A DNA stretch of 64,000 nt from Mermis nigrescens (lineage: Eukaryota > Nematoda > Enoplea > Mermithida > Mermithidae), in the NCBI GenBank assembly GCA_036768485.1, contig JAVLUZ010000510.1, forward strand, positions 744,001-808,000. Direction: 5' to 3'. The position numbers and the translations under genes are program-made. Shown here piece after piece: positions 28,701 through 40,700 of this stretch; positions within the stretch are counted from its first letter, which is position 1; each line of letters begins with the position of its first letter. Under the pieces are notes generated by a model. That model was not told the DNA's origin, made no database searches, and saw nothing but the letters and a program-made list of their open reading frames with translations.

Positions 28701-31700
28701 CGAAAATGTCACGTTTTCAGCGTTTCGCGCTTTATACTTTTTTTAAAATATATTTTATCAATTTATTCGGATTCTTCGATTTTTTTAAAGAAATTTTTAT
28801 GTTTTTATGCTGTAGAACGATCGAGCATGTTGTTGTTGTAGCAGCGCTCAATCATTGATCAGTCGAATCCAGCCCCAGGAAGCATGCTACTTCCACTGGA
28901 TGTTTCCATAGGTCGATTGCACGAAGATTGGTCGGTTTTGTAGGGCAGTGGAAAAGATGGTGGACGTCATGTGGCCCATTTCCACAGTCCGGGCATAGAT
29001 TGTCAATGGTTGGGTCGAGGCGTGTCAGATAGGTGTTTAGCATCCGACACCATCCTGAGCGAAGTTGAGCTAACACGGTCCTTGTGGCACGTGGAAGCCG
29101 AAATTCGGTCGATGTTACAGGAGGTGGGTAGCCGCCCAACACCAGGTTTGGTCTGTAGCCTGCGATTCCGTCTGCAACTGCCTTGCTGTGTATATCTTTG
29201 AGGACTCCTTTGTAGTTTGCGTTGTCAGCTTTGAGTCGCTCAGTGTATGGGTCTATGTCAGGTTGGTAGTGTGAAATATCTTTGCGGATATTTCTTGGTG
29301 TACGGGCTTGTGTGATCAGGTTGTGGTTCGGGTGGTTGGTCAAATTGCATGACAGTAGATACTGTCTTGACAACATTTCGTTGTGCTGCTTAATGGGCAG
29401 CAATTTAGTTTCACTTTGCAGATGATCTGCATGGGTAATCAGATGGCAGCCAGTGATAGTTCTCATAGCTGCATTTTGTGTTGTTTGTAGGGTAGTCCAG
29501 TGGGTTGGACGGAGTTGAGGTGTCCAGATTGGGGCGACATAAATAGCGACAGAACGACAAACAGCTTTGTACGTTGTCAGTAGTGTTTCTTTGTCTTTGC
29601 CCCATGTACTACCTGCTAGTGACTTCAGTACATTATTGCGTGTACGGTAGTTAGCATGTGTTGAGAAAGTTAGCATGTTGTCAAACACAACACCCAACAG
29701 TTTGGGATTCTTCACTGTTGGAATGCGATGCCCTGCAGCTTGCACATAAAGTTCATTTTTGATTTCTGCCGACCATGTGGTGAAAAGTGTAGCCGTTGAT
29801 TTTTCGGTCGAGAGATTCATGTTTCGACTAGTGAAAAACTCGTGTAGGACTTTAAGGTAGTCGTTGACTTTGATGCAGAGTTCAGCAACATTGGGACCAG
29901 TTGCAAGAACTGTGCAATCATCGGCATATGTTACAATGTTGATGCCGTTTGCTGGCGGTGGGATTTTCGATAGGTAGTGATTGAACAGTGTTGGTGACAG
30001 CACACCACCTTGTGGGACGCCTTGTTTGACTTTTCGGGAGTTCGACTTTTCGTTTCTAAATTCAACGAATGACTGTCGGCCATGTAGATAGTTGCATAGC
30101 CAGCGTTTTATTGTGTTGGGTAGTGTAGAAACGAGAATGTCTTGCAGTAGAGTTGCATGGCTAACCGTGTCAAAGGCCTTTGACAGGTCAAGAGCAACAG
30201 CAATAGTACGATGGGCTGGTTTTCGTTGGTTAAGGCCATTTTTTATTTGGTTTGTGATGGCATGAAGTGCAGTTGTGGTGCTGTGCAGTTTCCGAAAGCC
30301 ATGTTGGTGTGGCATTGTCGGCAACGTCGACTAACGATGTTTTTGACGCGTATCCACCAAACACGCAAAGCATGGGAATTCTAGGGGGTGAGTTAAACTT
30401 TAAAGTGTCTTTTTTGGGCCGAAAAATGGTGGGTACGCGTCAGAAACATCGTTTTTCGATGTTCCTGACGATGCTCTATCTCTCTAGAGCATAAAAAGAT
30501 AAATTTCGAAAAAAAACAAAAAGTCGAATAAATTGAACAAAATTTAGCCAAAACATGAGTATATGGCGTGAAGCGCCGAAAACTTAACACTTAACACTTT
30601 TGGGCTAATGGATAGCTAAAAAGCTCCTTTTTATATGAATTTTTAGCAGATTTCTGGAAACTTTCGAAAAATCGCGAGTTCTGGGGTGGGGTAGTAGTGA
30701 AAAAATTTCTGGGGGATTAAACCAAACCCTTACCCAGTGATCGGACCGAGGCCTCGGTCTCGGCCTCGGCAAGCCTCGGCGTTTTTTGGAGCCTCGGCGC
30801 CGAGGGCGAAGCTGAAAAGTGCCGAGGCGCCGAGGGTTAAAATCAAATTTGAATAAGTTTAATATTACCGTTGAATATTAACTATTTAGAATGCATCTGC
30901 AGTACACAGGCTATTTTTTACCTATAAACTTTTCTTATGGTTTTAGTCGCGTACCCAGTTACACCAAGTTACATACAGCAAAGTGCCAATGTATTATTCA
31001 TGTGATGACTAAGTTTTAATTCTCATGCTCGCTAGGGTTATTTATTACCCCCCATCTCAGGGTACAAGACTCATGTCACTGTCAGACGATTTTTGGTGAA
31101 AACCTTTTGAATATTTATGAACTTAATTTTTACTATGGTAAAAGTGCAGCTAACTATTAGAATTTCATGAAGTGATACAGTATTTTGGAATGTAAGCAAG
31201 AGTAAATAGACAAACTATCACTATGAAACATGCATGTAACAGCTCAAAATTTTCGGGAGGGGCTCCTCGGCATACATGTAACGGCTAGAAATTTCGGGTA
31301 GGGGTCCCTGGCCATTTTTAGAAGGAGGGGGATTAGTGACTCTAATTCTATGTCAAAAATGGCAAAAGCACCTAAAAATAGCCAACAAAGCGCAGATTTT
31401 CGCCAAAAATGGGGAGGGTGGGTCAAAATTCTCTGATGTTGGAGGGAAGGGTGTTTGGGAGGACGTCCAACCCTGGGTGGGTGGGTAATTCCCCAAAGCC
31501 CCTCTACTATACGTATGGTTTTCGGCCATTTTTATGGGAGACGGGATAAATGATCACGAATTTTCGGCCGAAAATCGCAAAAACGCACCTAAAAATGGCC
31601 AATAAATGCAGGTTTTGCCAAAAATCGATTTCGGCTCGTGCATTTTTTGGAGCCATTTTTATAAAATGCTAAAATACTTTCTAGGACAAAGTGATATTAA

Positions 31701-34700
31701 TTATATCGTTTTTCAGTATTTTTAGGAAATTTCAAAAAATTTCCGGCGCTTCGCGCAAAATGTCGCTAATATAATGTATTTAGATTGAAGCAGGGGCATT
31801 AAACACTCAAAAATCAATTTTTGTATAATCTAGGCATCTTTATGCAGATTTAAATATCTTTTGTATCTATCCATCCTGTTTTTAAAAATTTTATGCAAAA
31901 TAAGTACTATTTAATAACCTTCCACTTTTTGCCGTTCAAAGATAAAATTGACTAATTTATCCCGATGTTGCATTCAATTTCTAAGCACAATAGTGCTTAT
32001 TACAAGATCTAATTGGCATATTACAATATCTGTAATATTTCTGATTTTGCAGTACAAGTTGTTTTAGCTTCCTCAGTCGAGTTTATGTGTAAATTTCATC
32101 AAAAGCTCATGAACTAATATTATCAACTAAATTCAGGCCGAATTATTACATTTAGGGCCACGATTTTTGTATTCGGCAAAGATTTTTTATCATGTACAGA
32201 GACTTTTCAGGACCGTCTTTGTACATGCACAAAGATTTTTGGAGAGACAAAAACTGTAAAAAGGTGTAAAATTCCCGAAAATTTTCGGCGCATCAGTAAT
32301 TGTCTGTCCTATATATCTTTAAAATAGTAGAATTTGCATTTAGAATGGAAAGGAAAAATGTCAAATATACAGAAACCCGGAAATTAGCTAATATACACTA
32401 CCAAAGGTCAAAAAACCCTGTTTTACCACGCTAAATCGCTACTGTACCATACTATAATAGTACACAAAAATTTGCATATACAAAATGTTCAAAGATTTTT
32501 GGATACCATCTTTGTACATGTAAAAAGGTATCTTGCACAAAAAAACTGTTTAGGACTGCATGCCAGTTGCAGGTCACACACTGGCAGTATGTAAAAATGT
32601 GTATGTTTAAAAATATATTTATATAAAATATATAAAAAAATTTGTTCGCTCATACAAAGACACTGCTTAATTTACTGGTCCCCCATTTTGGGATTTCACC
32701 CTTCCCTCAACTCTGGACATTGAGAAACTATGATCGGAAAGTACAGTGCAGTTTCCGTCATATTACCTACCACACCAGAATTGGATGACTGAAAAAGCGT
32801 GTTTAAACATGCATTACTGCAAAAGTGAGCACAACAATGGCTACAGTTCTGTCTTTACTTAGCTTATTTCGTTTGTTCGTTTATTTCTTCGACACTGTAA
32901 CTTTATTCAATAAATCCTTCACACATTTAATCTACTATTGTTAAAAATAAGAATGAATTGTTTGACATTCGATAAAGTGCTTAATATTACGATTATTCTC
33001 TAGCTCATGGGCACACAAAATATTATAAGAGTACTATTTATGGGTATAGGTATACAAGCTTGACCCTCGGCATTACCCTCGGCCTCGGCTGAGGCCGAGG
33101 CCGAGGGTCCAAAAAGTACCCTCGGTCCGATCACTGCCCTTACCCCTCATACATGTAACAGCTCGAAATTGGGGGAGTCCCGGCCATTTTCAGGAGGATT
33201 GGGGGTTAATGACCTCCAATTTTTGGCCAAAAAACGCCTAAAAAACGACCAAAAAATTCGATTTCTTCCGAAAACCGGGGGGTCAAAAATTTTCTGGCTT
33301 TGGGTGATGGGGGAACGTCCGACTTTGGGTGGGGATGCCCCAACCCCTCTTACATGTATGCTTACCCCTCCCCCAAATCATGTATGGTATCCACTATGCT
33401 TGAGCCTGGAAAACTCGCTTTAAAATTTCAAATACCCCAGAATTTCCATGCTGTGCATGCCTTTATGTACATACATACGTGTTAAATGTTTGTTCTGTTG
33501 TTCAGGCGATTTTAATTCAGAACTGTCGGCTAGGAATCATCTCGCTATTGCGTTGACGAAATGCAAAGATTTAGTTGATGCTTTGTCGCAATACGAACAA
33601 ATATTGAAGTTGTGCGAACAGGTTAGTGAGTTTCAAAATTTAATGTCCCGATGAAGCGATAATTATTCGTAATTACCAATTAAAAAACAAATGTATTGAT
33701 TCAGCATTTCTGCCCTGTCTCTATGAATGATCCTTGTACTCATGTATGTACATACATGACAATAACAGCCAAATATATAGAAATTTTTTTTCATTTCATC
33801 AATCGATTACTGGTAAAACTAAGAAACTGACAATTTAAGAGAACTATTTCGGACTTTTGATGTGATTTATTGTTGTAATGCTTTTGTGACGCGCATTAGC
33901 GTGTGCTAAAATCTGCACTAGATCTATAAATTCAGGAAATGACCTTAGCCATTTGTCATTTGATAAATAACCAGCTTTCAAATTTCTAAATCGTTAACAA
34001 GCATACACGGTACATAATTATTTTGATTAGAATTTGGATAATTTTTAGATGAAAGTTTCTGATTATTCAACCATTGAATTTTTAGAGTAAACATTAAAAA
34101 TAGGGCTGATTTAATGCAGTAATGAAAAATATTCTCATCTCTTTTATCCTGCATATGCACTTGTATAATGCTTACGTGCAAGAGTACAAATTCTAATTCC
34201 AATCCAATGTATCCGTTCCGAATTCCCAACAGATTCTTCGATTTATCGGGTAAAAGTTCATCTTTCATTTGTCTTTTTAGCATTTTTTTGCTATTTTAAG
34301 CGGAAGATAAAAATGATTTCCTTGTCTAATCGTTAGCCTATCCCTTGAACACCGGCAGCTACCAATACTCAAAATTGCTAGCTGTTATAAGTACTGATTT
34401 TTTGTATGCTTAATTGATAATCAGGACTTTATCGCAGTCGTCATACATACATTTGTATGTGCATACACGCCCGTAGCCAGGATTTTATTTGGGGGGAGAC
34501 AAAAAATTTTGAAAGTCATATCTCGATGACCATTAAAGGGTAGTGAAATATAAGGGCATTTTTGAACATTTCTCCATGAGCTCTAAACAATGGTGATGAA
34601 AAATTTTAGGAAATTAAATTGAACATTTTTCAGTTACTTTCATACTCATACTATCCGCGTAGCTAATTTCTCATCATCCAGTTCATAAACAATTTCTCAA

Positions 34701-37700
34701 CTTTTTCTATTTGTTCTCAATCTTTGTGCTCTGCAAAGAAAAACAATCAGAGAATCAGTGATTTAGCGCAAAGCGCCAGAAAAATTTGACATGTTCTGCA
34801 TGACTATGTAACTCAAATTTGAGCGGTTTAAAAGACAAAACTATAGAAAAACAATTAATCCAGGGCGAAGCGCCGCAAAATTTTGTCATTTACTAGCTCA
34901 AAAGTATGCAAAAACCTGCTTTGGTGACCTTTTAAATGCACTTCGGGAATTTTGCATTTCTTGCTTGGAAGACCCTTGTGAGAAATAAAAATTTTTTTGG
35001 TTGCCCTGATGGCTACAGGCCTGCATGTGTACATATGTAGATGCACAGCATGGCCGGTCTGAGGGCTATACGAAGACTAAAGCATAATATTTCGTTATAA
35101 TTGGATAGAAAAAATTTAATTTCATGCAGTTTTATGAAAGATGCATTATTTTTATGTAATGATGTGTGTTTTAGGAAAACAGAACGTCTGACATTGTTCA
35201 AGCTCGCCTTGAGATGGGACGCATTTATATGAAATTATTTGATTATAAAAAGTCAGAGCAATGTTTTGAAGTCGGCCTGGAATCTCTAGCGATTTGTTCT
35301 GTTGCTGGATTACAAAAAGGACGTCTATTTCAAGAGCTGGGCCGATTGTACATAAAAATCGGTATGTATGTACTCTGATTGCCTGAATATAGCGGCATGC
35401 AATGAAATTTTGCACAGCGGCTTTACTTGCTTTTTATTTTCATCAGCAGCTGTAAGAATGTCAGAAATTAATGCGAATTTCAATTGATGGGCCTTCTATT
35501 CATTATTTACTATTTGAAGATCAGGATTTCAATTTTCTGAATGTTCGACATAATGTATATATTAAATACGTAGATTATATTCGTAATAGCGGGATCGGCA
35601 TATCGATTGTTTCTGTGTACCTATATTTTTTGCACATCCTGTCTGAGCACGAATAAAAAATGACATGTTCTTCTTTCAGAAATTCATTTATGCGCTAAAT
35701 ACTTTTTATATAGCATTTGATTTGTTTTAATTCGTTTAATATTTTTTGCTTTGATCAGACAAAATGGAAGACGCAGAATTGGTTTTGTCACAAAGTTTGT
35801 GCGTAATTCGAGAATACGCGCCGAATTCGCACAATCACGTTGAAATTCTTGCACTTTTTGGCTTAATGTACGAAAAACGTTTGGCTCTCGATAGAGCCAG
35901 ACAGTTATATCTGGATGCTTTCAGGTTAGCAGATCATGTATTCATCTTACTTGATTAGCGAGAAAGACTTTTGAAGTGGCTTAAAATGAATGAATGGAAT
36001 AAATATGCTTAAAATTAAAATTAAAAAAATTTTTATTTTTAAAATTTCCGAGCTCTTATTCGCATAATGCGCCGAAAATTCTGAGTGTGGCTTTTTTCGC
36101 CTTACATCGCGAAATGACAACAACTGAATCCTACGTATATGCGTATGAGTATACGTTATATTTACTGTGTAATGCATGTACATGTAACGGGGAAGGGGAT
36201 CCGCTCCTAAAGTCGGTCGTTCCCCCATCCTCACAAAGACTGAGGGTTTTTACTTCCCCCTTATGTTTGACAAAAGCTTGCCTTTTTCGTCCCTTTTATG
36301 TGTTTTTTGCTTTATTTGACCGCAAATAAGGGCCCCGTCCTGAAAATTTTTGGCTAACCTCCTATGTGTGTACGTTGAAGCAAGTTATGCTCGTACATGA
36401 GAATAGAGATGCGAGATAGGATGTTCATGATTTGCATTCTGATTAATTCAACTTGAATTCGGGATAAATTTGCATGTTTGTTCACTTCGACGTTTCGTTG
36501 ACTAAGATCTGTATATATATATTTTTATTTACTCCCTTTTCGCTTTGTACCTAAAAATCGCAAAATTTTTCCGGCGCTTCGCGCGGAATTTTACGATTAT
36601 AATTAGAGTCTATTTAGTCTCAAGCGCGCGCTTTAAACACTCAATTTTTTAATCCTTCAATTTTTAGTTCTTACACGACCTACAGCGTATTTTGCATATA
36701 GGTCTTCTGTTCTGCACAGGTTTTATGTAGAAAAATTGATTTGTTTAGGAGTGTGTCCATTGGATTCTCTCTCACCATATTTTAGGTATCTGGGTAGCGA
36801 AATTAACAAAGTTTACAGCTTTAATGGTCGTAAAACGTCTTTTTTCGTGACCTTTTGAAAAATTTCTTCGCCACCGTTGTTCGAGAGATGAAATAAAGAT
36901 ACAGTAATCAAATTTTAGGTATGAATGTAAACAACCTTTATTGACTTCTGCACAAAAAATGAGCAAAATACGATGTAAGCTAGTAGTAAAACCACTTTGT
37001 ACGCAGCATCGTCTGAAAATTCATCAAAATGGTTATCTTTTTCCTTCATCCTCTTTCTAGTAACGAATACAACAAAGTACATATTAGTCACTAATTCTCA
37101 AATTTTCATGCTCCACTGGTACTGGCGCCTGTGTAGGATTAGTAGCCGTTCGGAATGGGAGCCGATACCGGTACTGGTGCCCAGTACGTATCAAATAGTT
37201 CATTTCACGAAACCTTCTGCATGGAGATCATTTTTCAGTGATCTAGCGAGCAGCTACAAATTGGAGTTCCTAGGCGGCATACTGTAATACAATTTTGCAT
37301 AGTAAAACTTTATATTCTAATCAATTACCATGCCCAGTATAGCGATTGCTGCCTTAGTTTAAACAGCTTTTATAATCGATTTACATCGACTCAAGAATGG
37401 CAATCCCAGCACAAGGAGGCAGACTATAGTTTAACTTATATGTACATACAGGGGCGTAACCAGGATTTTATTTCGGGGGGGGGCCAAAATTTTTAGAGTC
37501 CTATATCTCGGGAACATTAGGAGTTACGCGAAAATAATGGCGTTTTTGAGCGTTTCTCGACAAGATCTATTCCATGGTGAGGTAAAAAATTTAAAAAAAT
37601 TCAAAAATTCCCTTACTTTTCTCAAATTTTGATATCAAAAATCTATCTTTTAACGTATCGGTATGAGTAATTTCTCAATATCAAATTAAAGCTTGACTCC

Positions 37701-40700
37701 AAAACATTTCGAAATTCTTTTCTTTGCATTTAATTTTGTAGTTTTGTAAAGAAAACTAATACAGAAAATAATAAATCGGCGCGCAGCGCCGAAAATTTTC
37801 GACAAATTCGCTATTTTTAAGTAAAATCTGAGCTTTTAAGGTAAGAAAAAAGATAGACATAAGAAATTCGGCGCGAAGCGCCGGAAAATTTTGACGAATT
37901 CTCTATTTTTAAGTAAAATCTGGGCTTATAAGGTAAGAAAAAAGATGGACATAAGAAATTCGGCACGAAGCGCGGAAAATTTTGACGCGAAACGCAGAAA
38001 ATTTTGACGAGATTCCTCTATTTTAAAGTAAAATCTGGGCGTCTAAGGTAAGGAAAAAGATAGAACATAAGAAATTCGGCGCGAAGCGCCGGAAAATTTT
38101 GACAAATTCGCTATTTTTAAGTAAAATCTGGGCTTATAAGGTAAGAAAAAAGATAGACATAAGAAATTCGGCGCGAAGCGCCGGAAAATTTTGACAAATT
38201 CGCTATTTTTAAGTAAAATCTGGGCTTCTAAGGTAAGGAAAAAGATAGACATAAGAAATTCGGCGCGAAGCGCCGGAAAAAATTTTGAGTTTAGAAGCTA
38301 AAAAGTGTGCTAGAAACGCATTATGGCTGTTCACAATCCGTTTCCATTTCACCTGAAGAAAAAAGCAAAGGGTCCCCCCTTTGCTTTTAAAAAATTAGTT
38401 TTCATTTCGGGGGGGGGCTCCTCCCCGCCCCCCACCTGGTTACGCCCCTGTGTACATATTATATACGGGTTGGGTCCTCCCACCTTTGGCCGAAAAAATT
38501 TTTTGAAACAGAAGACAATGAACGGAAAGATGGAAAAATCGCATGCCTTTGTTGCAGAATCTTCAAATTTCGTCGCTTTGCGCCAGATGTGAAGTATTTC
38601 CATAATTTTGGTTCAGGTGCGACAAGAAACAACACTTTTTATAGCCTTCAAGGCGATGAAAAAAAAGTTTTTCGAAAAGTCCGAATTTAATGATCCTAAT
38701 GATACAGAGTGTCAAAAACGTCGAAAAATGCGGTTTTTGCGAGTTATTCCGACAGATTTCTCGGAATGAAGATCAATTTAATTTGGGTCTGCGCGCCCCT
38801 CCCTTGTCCGAATCCTAGATACAGGCCTGTGTGCATAGTATTTTTAACATATAAAAGCTAATAATTTAGGATTTACTTGTTTGTACTCATAATAGCAAAT
38901 TTACTTCCGTTTCGTTTGATTTGCATATGCTCGCATGTAACATATGTACAAAAGTCGATTGTTTCCCTTTATTTAAAATACATATATGTACCATAGAATA
39001 TCAATTTCTGCTAAAAAACTTCATAGTAAACTAAATTTTTGATTTACAAATATTAGTTTTTGATCAACAATTGAATGAGTCGCCTAAGCTTAGGCTATGT
39101 TTAATTTTGTGGCTGTCAATGGTAAGGTTGAAATGACGAGGTTTGCATCTGTGTGCATCATTGCAAGGTTATTCCGCTCGTGTACAAAAAATGCATCCTT
39201 GGAGGCAAAATTGTGCGGACGATTGTCGAGTGTTAATTTGCTAATGTCGCGTTTCGATGTTGCAAGTCGATGGGCTGACAAGCAGTTGCAAACGGCGCTT
39301 GTATCAAACAATCAAAAAATAGAGGCACGGGCCTGCGCTAGTCTAGCGAAAATAGAATCATGCTTGGGAAATATTGGTAATAGTGATGTCCCAGGCACCG
39401 GCACCGGCCCCAGTACTACAGCACCGGCACCGGGCCGGTGCTTTCCTTGCACCGGTGCGGGTGCTTGGATAAGTAGTGATTGCAGAAACAGCTGAATCAT
39501 AATTCAAGATAAGAGCTGTAGAAAACAATAATTCGTTTTTATACACGTTTATTCAATGAATTCGCGTCAAATAAATCGTTAGACATCTGGGTGATGGAGT
39601 AAATCGTTATATGAAGCGCTTAAAAAGAGCATATTGTGCTTTATTCTGATTTACTCCAAGATTTTTAGTGTCTTAATTAATTTGTAGAATCAGATATAAT
39701 GAAATATTTTCAATCTTTTTAGCAGTAACGAAGGTAGAAAAGTCAATTACGAGTATTTTGTGCTACGTATACAATTCAGCCAGAAGTGTCTTCTCAGAAG
39801 TACATACATTGTGAATAAACGATGTCGTTATGCGATAATCCAATCGTTATTAAAGTTCATTCTGTGCAAAGGTACATAATATAAATCAAAGAGCGTGAAC
39901 AAGAAGACAATAGAAATTGAGTCAAACTCGTATTTGGAAGAGTCGAGAATATTCTATTGTAACCAACTTTCTATCTGGAAACAAAAATTTAAGCAGTTTA
40001 AATTTTTCTGATAACTTTGCCGAACGCTTATATACCTATTATTTTAATTGTAATTCGAAAACATAACAATTATTAAAATGTTGCAGCTCTATTAACAAAA
40101 TCGCAAGATGAAGCTTCTAATTGGAAGTACACTGAGTAGTTTTAGTCGAAAAATGCTTGCAGCATGTAGAACGACATATAAAGTAGCACCGGCACCGGTA
40201 CAGGGGCACCGGCAGAAAAAAGTTGCACCGGGACATCACTAATTGGTATATATGTATCTCGTAGTGCATACTACAACTGCTGGGTGTGTAAAAGTTTACA
40301 GCCATCCTCGACTTTCGGCGAAAAATTGGCGTTTTTCTGGCTATTTTGCGGTGGTTTTTTTCATTTTTTGGCCAAAAATTGGAGGTCCCGGAGACCTCCT
40401 TCGCAAAATTTTGAGCCGTTACCATACGTGTTACAGCAAGTAAATTCTGCGGGGGTCAGCCTTAAAAAATTTTTAAAAAGTGCCTTCTTTGGGCTAAAAA
40501 TGATAGGTACATGTCAAAAACATTGTTTTTTGACGTTTCGGAAAATGGTTGCTCAATGGAACAACATAAAAATTTTAAAAAAATTGAGTAAATTGAACGA
40601 AATAGAGTCAAAAAATGTGTTTATGGCGCTAAGCGCCGAAAATTTGACTTTTGAGCTAAAAATGATTAAAACGCTTTAAAAAGCGCACTTTCTACAATTT

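Larger units (their letters stand above)
35925..39167 (+). other. TTC28: Intron 6
   Basis: 3,243 bp. Holds a repeat related to 11925-12130 near 36540-36760, a CCGGTACTGGTGCC-type remnant near 37105-37190 that resembles the ends of the element at 39381-40241, and the intact element at 37449-38450. Nothing coding. Confidence 0.65.

Noticed and set aside
28971..29201. Plus-strand ORF of 76 residues
   Set aside because: It is the shadow of the antisense reverse-transcriptase ORF at 28852-30324.
33622..35174. Possible additional coding exon in intron 4
   Set aside because: Exons 4 and 5 already join in phase and the TPR register is continuous across the junction, leaving no missing helix.
38043..38252. 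69-residue ORF with an internal protein repeat
   Set aside because: It is the 92-bp tandem array translated; the apparent protein repeat has no independent support.
37790..38290. Regularly spaced repeats that might suggest a CRISPR array
   Set aside because: The units are contiguous 92-bp tandem copies without unique spacers, inside a eukaryotic transposon with target duplications.
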